In this document: positions 41,701 to 49,806 of the stretch, one piece after another
How positions within the stretch are numbered: the first letter of the stretch is position 1
How the letters are laid out: the number at the start of each line of letters is the position of its first letter
NCBI GenBank assembly: GCA_029263095.1
Contig: JAJCYA010000054.1
Location: 16,400-80,399, forward strand
Source: Acidimicrobiia bacterium
Lineage (GTDB): Bacteria; Actinomycetota; Acidimicrobiia; Spongiisociales; UBA11373
Reading direction: 5' to 3'
Length of the DNA: 64,000 nt
Position numbers and translations under genes: made by a program
The notes under the pieces: generated by a model
Databases searched by the model: none
What the model saw: only the letters and a program-made list of their open reading frames with translations
Told to the model about the DNA's origin: nothing

Positions 41701-42223
41701 ATTCTCCTTCCCCCGACAGCGACAAGACCCGTGGTTGTGCATTTCCGATTTCTTTAGGCCGGCTGCCGGCCCCGAAGTCGACTACGCCGCGTTCCACATC
41801 GTGTCGGCAGGCGCCAGGGTCTCGGAGCGAACCGCCGAGCTCTTCGCAGCTGATGAATACGCCGAATACCTGACGGTTCACGGGATCGGGGTGGAAATGG
41901 CCGAGGCGTTGGCCGAGTACTGGCATCACCGCATCCGAGAGGAGTGGGGCTTCAGCGACGAAGACGGTCCGACCCTGACCGGTCTGTTCCGGCAGCAATA
42001 CCGGGGAGGTCGCTACTCATGGGGCTACCCGGCTTGTCCCGATCTCGAGGACAATGAGAAGGTTGCCGATCTTCTCGGAGCAGAGCGGCTCGGGATCGTG
42101 GTGAGCGAAGAGACCGGTTATCAGTATCAGCCGGAACAAACGACTTCTGCCCTGATCTGTCATCACCCACAAGCCAAGTACTTCATTGCCAGGAAGGCCA
42201 GCCAGATTCGCGCCGAGGGCTGA
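38732..42223 (+). CDS. metH: Cobalamin-dependent methionine synthase
   Basis: A 1163-residue MetH with all modules in order. The homocysteine domain (1-320) has ATGTSLQQ, GINCATGP and the zinc-binding GGCCGTTPQHM. The folate domain (about 335-620) has GERTNANGSRAFRDALL and LIDEKG. The B12 cap and cobalamin domain (about 640-880) has DVHDIGKN at residue 731, whose His ligates cobalt. The reactivation domain (about 900-1163) has RYSWGYPACPDLED, the SAM-binding motif. It methylates homocysteine using methyl-tetrahydrofolate. Length is slightly below the E. coli enzyme. Expression is expected to be under the SAM riboswitch upstream. Confidence 0.97.
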   Translation: MSTFLDAVNSGSIVIFDGATGTSLQQFELSPDDFGGPEFEGCNELLSIHRPDVVASTHRSFFDVGVDVTETNTFGAFAVPLAEYGVADQAYDLAATSAEIARRVADEYVATDGRQRWVAGSMGPGTKFASLGQIRYSELRDAYEVEAAGLLDGGSDLLLVETQFDLLGAKAAINGARRAMVSSGREVPLQVQVTIELTGRMLPGTEIGAALTTLDALRPDVVGINCATGPAEMYEPLRYLSQHSRIPISCIPNAGLPHVLDGEMVYDLAAEQLASHLSAFVEQFGVSVVGGCCGTTPQHMSAVVQACRPLQPAGRDPIHIPAAASTYSPVPFQQDTSFLIIGERTNANGSRAFRDALLAEDVDACVAIAEDQVRESAHLVDLSVDYVGRDGAADLQLLGQRFATEVTAPVVLDSTEPEVMEAGLELMGGRSVLNSANLEEGEAPGSRLDRVFSLAVEHGAAVICLLIDEKGQARSLEWKMEVAHRLHRIATEEYGLESEDLIFDALTFPLSTGDAELRGDAIATIEAIKRIKKELPGSSTVLGVSNVSFGLSPPTRRALNSVFLHECLDAGLDAAIIHAGKMLPLNKIPEVEREACLDLIYDRRTPDSDPLEVLLEVFSGSVVEQSVVVDQAGWPLDRRLRERIVDGNKVGLEDELSEALDSGLSALAIINDVLLDGMKTVGRLFASGEMQLPFVLRSAETMKASVRFLEPHMDKKDSATRGSIVLATVRGDVHDIGKNLVDIILTNNGYEVHNLGIKVDVDQMIRKLQDENADAIGMSGLLVKSTLIMRDNLDELARRGLDQVPVLLGGAALTRSYVEGQLQERYPGPVYYGKDAFAGLAAMGEIVDPNRVSAPVRVDARSVREVPEPAGEDRPVAIPDRAPSIQTDNRVFTPPFLGSRIVRSVPIDAVATYINETALFRNQWRYRPERGETDGDFKDRIRPELRQHLAKAKADNLLVPELVYGYFPANGDGDDLIIWTDETRSEERTRFSFPRQRQDPWLCISDFFRPAAGPEVDYAAFHIVSAGARVSERTAELFAADEYAEYLTVHGIGVEMAEALAEYWHHRIREEWGFSDEDGPTLTGLFRQQYRGGRYSWGYPACPDLEDNEKVADLLGAERLGIVVSEETGYQYQPEQTTSALICHHPQAKYFIARKASQIRAEG

Positions 42224-42242
42224 AGACCTCGCTATTGGGGAC

Positions 42243-42269
42243 TTGACAGTAGTACGAAGTTCGTATTAC
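42243..42269 (+). promoter_or_regulatory. Promoter with overlapping palindromic operator, PadR operon
   Basis: TTGACA (42243-42248) and TATTAC (42264-42269) form a promoter with a short 15-bp spacer. The spacer and -10 are filled by a palindrome: core TACGAA-G-TTCGTA (42253-42265), extended outward by GTA (42249-42251) and TAC (42267-42269) with one mismatch each side. A repressor bound here would block transcription. Transcription should begin within a few bases of the ATG at 42280, so the message is almost leaderless. The PadR protein encoded in the operon is the obvious ligand. Confidence 0.6.
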
Positions 42270-42279
42270 CTTCAAGCCC

Positions 42280-43251
42280 ATGACCCGCATCCGATCCGCC
42301 ATCGCTCGCGTACCTACTTCGCCGGTCGCCGTCCTGTTTCTGCTGGCGCCCTTGGTGGGGGAGCTGCTCTCATCGTCATCGCCGTTGCCGGAGTTCCTCA
42401 TCGCCTGGCTCCCCTTGGCCACTCTCTATGGGTGCGGTGCCCTTCTCATTCGCGAAACGCGGGTGCGCTGGTCCCTTGGCTGGCCCGCGGTGTTCCTCCT
42501 TGGAGCGGCGTACGGCATCGTTGAAGAGGGGATCGTGGTGCGGTCGTTCTTCGATCCCCTGTGGGAAGACCTCGGGCTGCTGGCGGAGTACGGTCGGGCG
42601 GGCGGTGTCAACTGGACCTGGTCACATCTGCTGACGCTCTACCACTCCGCGATCTCGATCGCGGTACCGATCCTCGCCGTCGAGCTGATGTTCCCGGCGA
42701 GGCGCGATGAGTCCTGGATCGGTAGACGCGGCCTCCTGTGGTGCGGCATTGGACTAGTCGGCTGGATGGCGCTGGGAGATGCCGCCTTCATGAATGCAAA
42801 CGCCGGCCAGCTGCTCGGAGCGGCGTTGGTGGTTGCTGTGTTGGTCTGGCTCGCCATGCGGTTCGGTGCGACGGACCCGGTCGCAGTCGCAGTCTCGCCG
42901 CGACCGAAACGGTACTTCTGGCTGGGGTTTGTGACCGGCTTCGTGACTTTCGTGATCCCCCACTGGGCTTCGGAGACTCCCAACCTGCATGCGGTGTGGC
43001 CTTCGGTGGGAATCACCGTCGTTCCAGCACTGGGATTGGTGCTGTGGGACCGGTGGTCATCACGGGGGAGTGCATGGACCGACACCGACCGTTCGGCAAT
43101 GTTGGGTGGGGCGATCGGGTGGCTGGCCTTGCTGGTGACGTTGTCCGGGAATCCAATCGCGGCTCCGACGTCGGTTGCATCGATGATTATCTGGTGGCGA
43201 TGGCACCGCTCGGTAGCGGCTAGACCTGAATCAGAGATGGTGGCGGCATGA
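42280..43251 (+). CDS. Polytopic membrane protein, possibly CPBP/Abi-related
   Basis: A 323-residue protein with about eight hydrophobic helices. AAYGIVEEGIVVRSFFDPLW near residue 80 contains EExxxxR, reminiscent of the EExxxR motif of CPBP (CAAX-protease/Abi) membrane proteins, and HSAISIAVPILAVEL and PHWASETPNLHA supply His residues that could complete a metal site. The spacing is not canonical, so family membership is tentative. It is the first gene of the PadR operon; its TGA overlaps the padR-like ATG. It is probably the regulated cargo, for instance in envelope stress or export. Confidence 0.6.
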   Translation: MTRIRSAIARVPTSPVAVLFLLAPLVGELLSSSSPLPEFLIAWLPLATLYGCGALLIRETRVRWSLGWPAVFLLGAAYGIVEEGIVVRSFFDPLWEDLGLLAEYGRAGGVNWTWSHLLTLYHSAISIAVPILAVELMFPARRDESWIGRRGLLWCGIGLVGWMALGDAAFMNANAGQLLGAALVVAVLVWLAMRFGATDPVAVAVSPRPKRYFWLGFVTGFVTFVIPHWASETPNLHAVWPSVGITVVPALGLVLWDRWSSRGSAWTDTDRSAMLGGAIGWLALLVTLSGNPIAAPTSVASMIIWWRWHRSVAARPESEMVAA

Positions 43252-43598
43252 CCGAGCGAGCCGTCCGCAAACTCCGCAAGGAGCTCAATGCGGGCACCGT
43301 CGCCATCATCTTGTTGTCAATGCTTCACGAATCCGGTGAGCCGATGTATGGATACGAGATCACTCGCCTGTTCAACGACGGAACCGGTCAGGTCAAGCTC
43401 GGGGCCCTGTACCCGGTGCTCAGATCTATGGAGTCACAGGGGTTGCTGGAGTCGTCGGTGCGGCCTTCCGACGCTGGGCCGGCCCGCAAGTACTACGAGG
43501 TGACGAGCGAGGGAATCGAAACGCTTGCAGCGTGGCGAACCGTATGGGCCGAGACGAGAGATCGAGTGGACAAACGGCTGGAGGCGGACAATGGATGA
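43248..43598 (+). CDS. PadR-family transcriptional regulator
   Basis: A 116-residue winged-helix repressor. The PadR motif is clear: ILLSMLHESGEPMYGYEITRLF and LGALYPVLRSMESQGLLESS, then RKYYEVTSEGIETL. The C-terminal helix LAAWRTVWAETRDRVDKRL mediates dimerisation. PadR proteins are released from DNA by small molecules or drugs. It overlaps the genes on both sides, and a 21-bp palindrome covers the operon promoter, so autorepression is likely. Confidence 0.92.
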   Translation: MTERAVRKLRKELNAGTVAIILLSMLHESGEPMYGYEITRLFNDGTGQVKLGALYPVLRSMESQGLLESSVRPSDAGPARKYYEVTSEGIETLAAWRTVWAETRDRVDKRLEADNG

Positions 43599-44454
43599 AC
43601 AGATGAGCGCCTACCTGGCCGACCTGGGAGCAACGCTGCACGATCTGGGGGCCGACCCGGCCCTAATCCAGGACGCCAACTTCGACGCCGCCGAGTTCCT
43701 TCAGGGTGCGCTCGACGGCGGCGGTTCTGCCGATGATGCGATCGTCGAATTCGGATCGCCTGCTGAGGTCGCCGCGGCCTATTTGGCCGCCGAAGATGCG
43801 GTCGAGCGGGCTCTGCGACCTCCGCGGCGATCGGCACACGGGCTGATTGCGGCTCCGGACACGAGAACGTGGGCAAGCCTGGCCTATCTGCTCCTGTCTC
43901 TCGGTACCGGGATCGCCTACTTCGCCATCGCCGTGGTCGGTATCTCGCTCAGTTTGAGTCTCGCCGTGTTCATCGTCGGCGTTCCGGTGTTCTTGCTGTT
44001 CGTCGGGGTGGTGCGCTCCATAAGCCTCGTCGAGGGTCGAATCATCGAGACGCTGCTGGGGATTCGGATGCCGCGGCGACCGTTGCTGGCGCCGGCCGGC
44101 AGCTGGCTGGAGCGGTTCAAGCATTGGTTGAAGGATCGGCGGACCTGGACGACCGTCGTGTACATGGCCGCCCAGCTCCCGCTGGGGATCGCCTATTTCA
44201 CGAGCGTCGTGGCCGGCTCGGCCGTGGCGGCGTGGCTCGTCGCAGGACCTTGGCTTCAGGCCTTCACCGGTGTCCCGTTCCTTCCAGAGGTCAACGGTGC
44301 AGAGTTCTATCTGGAAGGCTGGGCGGTACTCCCGGCCAGTGCAGCGGGGGTTCTGTTGTTTCTGATCGTGTTTGCAGTGGCTCGGTTCGTCGGCTCGTGG
44401 CACGCTCGCTATGCGAAGTGGATGCTGGTGGGCTCGCTCGGTCGGGAACGTTGA
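43591..44454 (+). CDS. Membrane protein with putative sensor domain (HAAS/DUF1700-like N-terminus)
   Basis: A 287-residue protein. Residues 1-75 form a soluble helical domain (MSAYLADLGATLHDLG ... AIVEFGSPAEVAAAYLA), like the HAAS/DUF1700 modules that accompany PadR regulators. Two copies of a sensor-type hairpin follow: LLLSLGTGIAYFAIAVVGISL near residue 115 and AAQLPLGIAYFTSVVAG near residue 205, with about six membrane helices in total. GGAGG six bases before the ATG at 43591 supports the start, which lies inside the padR-like gene. Such proteins are thought to work with PadR in membrane-stress sensing. The 3' end overlaps the convergent TrmH gene by 46 bp. Confidence 0.75.
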   Translation: MDEQMSAYLADLGATLHDLGADPALIQDANFDAAEFLQGALDGGGSADDAIVEFGSPAEVAAAYLAAEDAVERALRPPRRSAHGLIAAPDTRTWASLAYLLLSLGTGIAYFAIAVVGISLSLSLAVFIVGVPVFLLFVGVVRSISLVEGRIIETLLGIRMPRRPLLAPAGSWLERFKHWLKDRRTWTTVVYMAAQLPLGIAYFTSVVAGSAVAAWLVAGPWLQAFTGVPFLPEVNGAEFYLEGWAVLPASAAGVLLFLIVFAVARFVGSWHARYAKWMLVGSLGRER

Positions 44455-45242
44455 CGCACGGCCTCGAATACCGCTACGCCCGCCGCCATCGCCGCATTGA
44501 GGCTGTCGACTGAACCCGGCATCGGTATCACGATGTTGGCGTCCGCTTCATCGAGCCACGCCGGGCTCAGCCCGTACTGCTCCGACCCGACGACGAGCGC
44601 CGTTGGGCCCCTTAGATCGGCCTCGTAGTACGGCAGTACCGCTTCGGGTGTCGTAGCCATGATGACCACACCGGCTGATCGGAGGTGATCGATTGCAGTG
44701 GCCGTGTCGGTGATGGAGAGCGGGACCGCAAACACCGTTCCGAGGGACGCTCGCACGACGTTGGGGTTGAAGGGGTCGGTGGTCGGATCGGCGACGATCA
44801 TTCCGGCCAGCCCCGCTGCTTCGGCCGTTCGCAGCATCGTGCCGAGGTTGCCCGGCTTCTCGATCGACTCGGCCACCAGGACTAGGGGGTTCTCGGTGAG
44901 TGGGATGGCGTCGAGAGACGTGTCGAATTGGGCGGCGACCGCGAGCAGTCCTTCGGGCCGATCGCGGTACGAGGCCTTGCGAAACGGGATGTCAGAGACC
45001 TCGACGATCTCTGCTCCAGATTGACGGCACCGATCGACCAGAGCCGACTCGTTGGAGCCGACAAACAGTTCGGGACACACGAACAGCGTCCGCATGCTCA
45101 ATCCTGCGTCGAGGAATCTGAGCAGCTCCCGGTACCCCTCAACGGCGAAGGTTCGGGTGGCATCGCGCTCGCGGCGATCTCTCAATCGCACCAGGGCCTT
45201 GATCCTGGTGTTGGCCGGGCTCGTGATCGGGTCGCTCACCAT
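44409..45242 (-). CDS. TrmH/SpoU-family RNA 2'-O-methyltransferase
   Basis: A 277-residue SPOUT methyltransferase. The N-terminal substrate-binding domain begins SPANTRIKALVRLRDRRER and has AVEGYREL. The knot domain has motif 1 EKPGNLGTMLRTAEAAG, motif 2 LVVGSEQYGLS and motif 3 IPMPGSVDSLNAAMAAGV. It would 2'-O-methylate a ribose in rRNA or tRNA using SAM. ATG 45242 and GTG 45239 are both possible starts; the latter gives a GTGA overlap with the TPM gene stop. Target nucleotide cannot be told. Confidence 0.9.
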   Translation of the reverse strand: MVSDPITSPANTRIKALVRLRDRRERDATRTFAVEGYRELLRFLDAGLSMRTLFVCPELFVGSNESALVDRCRQSGAEIVEVSDIPFRKASYRDRPEGLLAVAAQFDTSLDAIPLTENPLVLVAESIEKPGNLGTMLRTAEAAGLAGMIVADPTTDPFNPNVVRASLGTVFAVPLSITDTATAIDHLRSAGVVIMATTPEAVLPYYEADLRGPTALVVGSEQYGLSPAWLDEADANIVIPMPGSVDSLNAAMAAGVAVFEAVRQRSRPSEPTSIHFA

Positions 45243-47488
45243 CCGGACCCGCCGGAGGATCCGCCCCCGAATCCTCCGCCACCGATCCCCCCGAAGGAGG
45301 TGCCGCCGCCAGAGGAGCCCCACGACGATCCTCCCCAGGTGGAGCCGCTGCTGCCGAACCCGCCGCCGCCGCCCCACCACGAGTCCCGGTCGGCGCTCCA
45401 ACTGCTGTCGCGGTAGACCGGCTCCCACCCGAACGAACCGCCGGCGCCCCGGGTGATGATCCAGTGGTGGAAGAAGAAGGTGAATGGGTCGAACGAGCCG
45501 TAATCCGCCGGGATCGGCTGTCCGGTCCAGGAATCGGTCTGGCGACTCGTGCCCTCATGGGCGAGTTCGGGTGCAAAGCGATCAGCGTCATCGATCTCGG
45601 ACCTGGCGAGCGCCTGGCGTTGGGCTGCGTAGGAGAGTGCGAACGCTTTCGGTCCACGGGCGTCCGATGCCCCGAAAGCAGCGGCCACGTCGGCGTAGGT
45701 GCCCTTGAGTTCGAGCGCCCCGAGGGCGTCGCGAGCCGCAATCCACCGTCGTACGGCCTGGGCCGGCTCTAGGGAGATGGCCAACACGCCTGCGATGGTG
45801 CGACGGGTGTCGGCCGCATCGATATCGTGAGATGTGAGCTCGTCGAGAAGGTGCGTGAACACTTCGACACCGTCATCGCGCCGGCGCAGCAGCGCGGCGG
45901 CAATCGACACGGGAATCGACATCCGCTGTGATGCTTGGCGGACCCGCTCCAACTCGTCGGTGTCGCGTAAACCGGCCAAGGCGTACTCGACGGCTTCAGC
46001 GGGTCGCATCCCGGCATCTCGTCGTCGCCGGTAGGCATCGAGGAACGCGTCGATGTTCTCCTCGTCCCTGTTCATGAGGAGTAGTGCGGCGATCGCCGAT
46101 GGCTCCAATCCGTCGGTGACTATGTCGTCGCCGCGTTCGAGTAACTCGCAGCGCAGTCGCTGATAAGCCGATACTGCTGCGGCGGGGTCGTCGTCGAGGT
46201 CGGCCAGGGCGGCCGCCACGGCTGGCCGTGCGATCGACGCCGGAAGCGCGGCGTATACCTCTTCCAGGCGGGTCGTCTTGGCGGCGGCCGCCGCATAGGC
46301 GGTGTCGATCTCGATCAGTGCTGTCACGAGTGGCTCGTCGGCGTCGAGCGCCGGTGCCGTCTCCAAGAAGCGCCGTCCGAGGTCGGTGGCGCCGAGCCAG
46401 CCGATCGGAGTACTGGTGAGTGAGTCTGCCAGGGTGGCAGCGGCCCTCCGCCTTGCCGAGGCGACACGATGGGGGCGGAGCGCCTCCACAAGGCGATTCA
46501 ACTCAGCCAGCGCCAGCTTGAATCGCTCCGGCTCTTTCGCAGGGATCTCCAGGGCCTCTCGGGCAGCGGCTTGGACGGCGTCGTCGAGCATCCGGCGCTC
46601 CTGCGACGCTCTCAGTTCGAGCGGAACCTCGGCGTCGGCGAGCAGGCGATCCCGATCGATCACGATCACGGCGTTGCCTCGCCACAGAGCTCGCAGGGTG
46701 TCGGCGGTGCCGCCCTCCCGGTCATCGACGATGCCCCGTAGGGCGAGTGCTGCGGTCGCGACGGTCGTATCTGGGAAGCCTGCGGAAGGAGCAACGGCGT
46801 ATTCGTCGAGCAGGGGAAAATCGGAGCCGGCCGCGTCCAATCGCTCAAGAGCGTCATCCACCCGGCGCTGCCGTCGCGCCCGGATCAGCGCACGGCCGCT
46901 GCGACCGGCCCCCAACACGGTCGCTCCGACCAGGACCATGCCGACCACGGTTGCAATGGTCCCCAGGTCGAATCCTTCTCCATCATCCGGGGATGGATTC
47001 GATGCTGGCGCTCGATCGCCTGAGATTCCCGCTCCGAGTCTTGTGATGATGGCTATGAGGCCACCATCGAAATCGCCATCGGCAAAGAAGCCATCGGCGG
47101 CCGCGGCGATGTCGTTGAGACCGCCGAGTGCGAGACCCGGACCGGTGACGATTTCGGTTCGCCGTTCTGCGAGTGCCACCAGCACCACGATGCCGTCGTC
47201 ACTGTCGGGATCCCCGACCCCCCAGGTGTTGCCGAGGTCTGCGGCGTAGAGCGCAGGATCGATTGCGCCGGTCGTGGCGACAACGACGATCGCGATCTCG
47301 TGGCCGTACTCGGCGACAAAGCGCGCCGCCGCCGATTCGACTGACGGCTCGGCGATGAGGACGCCCGCAGCATCCGTGACCCAGCCATCGCAGGTGATGC
47401 CTTCGTACTCAGGGCAGGTCGCGCTCTCTTGTGCGAGCACCGGTGCCGTCAGCAGGCCCACGATGGCAACGATCAGAACAAGACGCAT
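45236..47488 (-). CDS. Large TPM-domain protein with signal peptide and Gly-rich C-terminus
   Basis: A 750-residue protein. A signal peptide (MRLVLIVAIVGLLTAPVLA) precedes a TPM domain (about residues 35-150; DSDDGIVVLVALAERRTEIVTG and GLNDIAAAADGFF). One membrane helix follows near residue 180. A 480-residue, mostly alpha-helical, Arg/Ala/Glu-rich region follows with no motif I recognise. The C-terminus is Gly/Ser/Trp-rich (GSSGSTWGGSSWGSS ... GGGFGGGSSGGSGW), as in YgcG-type TPM proteins. TPM domains can have acid-phosphatase activity and assist membrane-protein assembly; the role here is unknown. ATG 47488 gives a clean signal peptide. Confidence 0.75.
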   Translation of the reverse strand: MRLVLIVAIVGLLTAPVLAQESATCPEYEGITCDGWVTDAAGVLIAEPSVESAAARFVAEYGHEIAIVVVATTGAIDPALYAADLGNTWGVGDPDSDDGIVVLVALAERRTEIVTGPGLALGGLNDIAAAADGFFADGDFDGGLIAIITRLGAGISGDRAPASNPSPDDGEGFDLGTIATVVGMVLVGATVLGAGRSGRALIRARRQRRVDDALERLDAAGSDFPLLDEYAVAPSAGFPDTTVATAALALRGIVDDREGGTADTLRALWRGNAVIVIDRDRLLADAEVPLELRASQERRMLDDAVQAAAREALEIPAKEPERFKLALAELNRLVEALRPHRVASARRRAAATLADSLTSTPIGWLGATDLGRRFLETAPALDADEPLVTALIEIDTAYAAAAAKTTRLEEVYAALPASIARPAVAAALADLDDDPAAAVSAYQRLRCELLERGDDIVTDGLEPSAIAALLLMNRDEENIDAFLDAYRRRRDAGMRPAEAVEYALAGLRDTDELERVRQASQRMSIPVSIAAALLRRRDDGVEVFTHLLDELTSHDIDAADTRRTIAGVLAISLEPAQAVRRWIAARDALGALELKGTYADVAAAFGASDARGPKAFALSYAAQRQALARSEIDDADRFAPELAHEGTSRQTDSWTGQPIPADYGSFDPFTFFFHHWIITRGAGGSFGWEPVYRDSSWSADRDSWWGGGGGFGSSGSTWGGSSWGSSGGGTSFGGIGGGGFGGGSSGGSGW

Positions 47489-47555
47489 CACCCCGATGAT
47501 GGCCCCTCGGCCGCCGCCGGCCAACTCGCCACCGGCTCAGTGGTGTTCACCCGCC

Positions 47556-47579
47556 TGTCCGGAGACCGGCGGCCGGACT
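47556..47579 (-). terminator. Weak hairpin between the hydrolase and TPM genes
   Basis: GTCCGG (47557-47562) and CCGGAC (47573-47578) can pair around a 10-base loop, about 100 bases beyond the hydrolase stop. It may terminate that gene. Otherwise the 191-bp gap 47489-47679 shows no coding or promoter signal I can support. Confidence 0.3.
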
Positions 47580-47679
47580 CTTCGGCGAGTACCAACGAGC
47601 TGCGGTTCATTTGCAGGGGAGAAACCAAACGGTGGCTTCCATTTCGTCGAGCACCTCAGCGAGCGCCGCCAGAGTCTGG

Positions 47680-48558
47680 CTAGGCATTTGCAGTGTGAGC
47701 GGCGATGGCGTCGATGAGGGTTTCGCCCAGCGCTGGAGGGACGTCGTGCCCCATACCCTCGATCAGGAGGAGCTCGGCGCCGGGTATCGCCTCGGCGGTC
47801 ATGCGCCCACAGCCAACCGGTATTAGAGGGTCGGCGACGCCGTGGATGACAAGGGTTGGGACGTCCAGGCGTCCCAACGCTTCGGTGCGGCTCCCACTGG
47901 CGATGATCGCCGCCAACTGACGTCCGGTGCCTTCGGGGTAGAAGCAGCGGTCATAGGCCTGAGCGGAGCGGCCACGGGTCCGTTCCTCATCGAAGGGGAA
48001 TCCGGGGCCGGCGAGCGTGCGCCACACTTCGACCGACTGCTCGATACGCGCCTCGCGGCCCGGCGGGGGTGGGGCCATGAGCATCGCAAGGACCGCTGGG
48101 TCGGACCTGGGCTGGTCGGGGTCGCCTGTGGCAGACATGATGGAAACCAGGCTCCTCACTCGGGCCGGATGCCGGATCGCCAGTGTCTGAGCGATCATTC
48201 CCCCCATCGAAGCCCCGACGATATGGGCACTCTCGATTGCTAGAGCATCGAGCAATTCGGCGGCGTCGTCGGCCATGTCGTCGAGGAGGTAGGGGGCATC
48301 GGCTCGCTCACCTTGGGCCGCAGCGACCATCAGCCCCATCATGCTGGGGGATTCCACAGAGTCGAACTTGGTCGAGAGGCCGACATCGCGATTGTCGAAA
48401 CGGATCACGAAGTGGCCGCGGTCGGCCAGCACCTCGCAGAATTCATCGTCCCATGCGGTGAGTTGTCCGCCCATCCCCATGATTAGGAGCAGCGGCTCGG
48501 CATCGGCGTCACCGAGAGCTTCGTACTCGATCTGGATGCCGTTGACCGGAGCGCGCAC
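47680..48558 (-). CDS. Alpha/beta-fold hydrolase
   Basis: A 292-residue alpha/beta hydrolase. The oxyanion region is LLLIMGMGGQLTAW, the nucleophile elbow is VGASMGGM (Ser at about residue 117), the acid is in HGVADPLIPVG, and the catalytic His is in IEGMGHDVPP. FDNRDVGLSTKF is a typical segment of the actinobacterial branch of this family. Substrate unknown (ester or lactone likely). GTG start at 48558. Divergent from the DUF222 gene. Confidence 0.87.
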   Translation of the reverse strand: MRAPVNGIQIEYEALGDADAEPLLLIMGMGGQLTAWDDEFCEVLADRGHFVIRFDNRDVGLSTKFDSVESPSMMGLMVAAAQGERADAPYLLDDMADDAAELLDALAIESAHIVGASMGGMIAQTLAIRHPARVRSLVSIMSATGDPDQPRSDPAVLAMLMAPPPPGREARIEQSVEVWRTLAGPGFPFDEERTRGRSAQAYDRCFYPEGTGRQLAAIIASGSRTEALGRLDVPTLVIHGVADPLIPVGCGRMTAEAIPGAELLLIEGMGHDVPPALGETLIDAIAAHTANA

Positions 48559-48652
48559 TCGGTCCCTCTCGCTGGTCGGGCGCCCATTCTGGGGGACGGA
48601 GGAGCGGGTGTCCAGACACGGATGTGTCGTACCTGGGACGTATGTTGGATCA

Positions 48653-49755
48653 ATGACGACGCAAGTGACGCATCCTGATAGTGAGGGTCTCCGGGATGAG
48701 AGCCCGATCGAGGGCTACTTCCGGCTACGTCGCGAGGCGACGGTGATCGAAGCTCAGGCAGCTGAGCGGCTGGCCGAGATCGATCGGGACGGCCTGTTCG
48801 AAGATGCCGGGTATCTGAGTGCCGCGGCGTTGTTACGTGGTTCGGGTGACTCGGCTCGTGAGGCATCGCGTCGTGTTGGTGAGGCTCGGGCCCTGCAACG
48901 CCATCCTGAGGTACGCGAGGCGTATGCGACGGCAGCTTTGGATCGACCGCGGGTCGCGATGCTGTTGGCGGCGGCGGGCGTTGCCCCCAGCATCTTCGCC
49001 CGTGATGAGCGGGTACTGGTCGACACCATTGGTGGACTGTCGATGAGCGATGCCCGTCGTGCGATCGAGTACTGGCGACAAGCTGCGGATCAGCAGGCCG
49101 CCTCTGCGGACGCCGAACATCTGCATGTTCGGCGTCGTTTGCATGTTTCTGAGACATTGGGGGCATGGTCGGCATCGACGGTGAGTTGGACCCCGTGGGC
49201 GGCGGCACGCTCATCAGCGCCCTGAGATCGCTGACCGATCCCGAGCAGCTAAATCCCGATGACGTTCGGTCTGCGGCGCAGCGTCGCGCTGATGCACTGG
49301 TTGATATCTGTTCGGATCATCTCTCGCACACAGATACACCGGTCACCGGTGCGTTTCGGTCTCACGTGTCGGTGATCGTGTCGCTGGAATCACTCGCCGG
49401 TGGGTCCGCTGAGCCATGCGAGTTGGGCGATGGGGCCGTCATCAGCGCTGAAGCGGCGCGTCGTATTGCCTGTGACTCGTCGGTGACCCGGATCATCACC
49501 GGGGGAGACTCGGAGATCCTCGATGTGGGGAGGGCCACCCGCACGATCCCGTCTGCGATTCGCAAGGCTCTGATAGTCCGGGACCGCCATTGCCGCTACC
49601 GGGGTTGCGATCGGCCGCACCGGTGGTGCGACGCCCACCACCGCCAGCACTGGGCCGACGGCGGACCGACCAGCCTCGGCAATCTCGTGCTCCTGTGCCG
49701 CAGGCATCACCGCGCCGTTCATGAGGGAGGCAAGGAAACGCCAGCCTTGGAATGA
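48653..49755 (+). pseudogene. DUF222 (13E12-type) HNH endonuclease-like gene broken by a frameshift
   Basis: ATG 48653 opens a DUF222 domain that runs to VRRRLHVSETLG and then falls out of frame. The rest resumes in the +1 frame from GMVGIDGELDPVGGGTL and ends with an intact HNH/zinc motif: CRYRGCDRPHRWCDAHH ... LLCRRHHRAVHEGG. The break is at a run of five G (49159-49163); a sixth G would restore TLGGMVGIDGEL. The C-terminus after HEGG also ends sooner than usual. These 13E12-type proteins are repeated in many actinobacterial genomes. Either the gene is decaying or one base is missing from the assembly. Confidence 0.82.
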
Positions 49756-49806
49756 TCGGCTTTCGGTCGCCAGGTGTGATGATTCTTTGGGGATGGGACG
49801 GCGTAC

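Noticed and set aside
48653..49755. Prophage or mobile element suggested by the HNH motif
   Set aside because: No integrase, terminase, capsid gene, inverted repeats or attachment duplication is near; DUF222-HNH genes are ordinary chromosomal repeats in actinobacteria.
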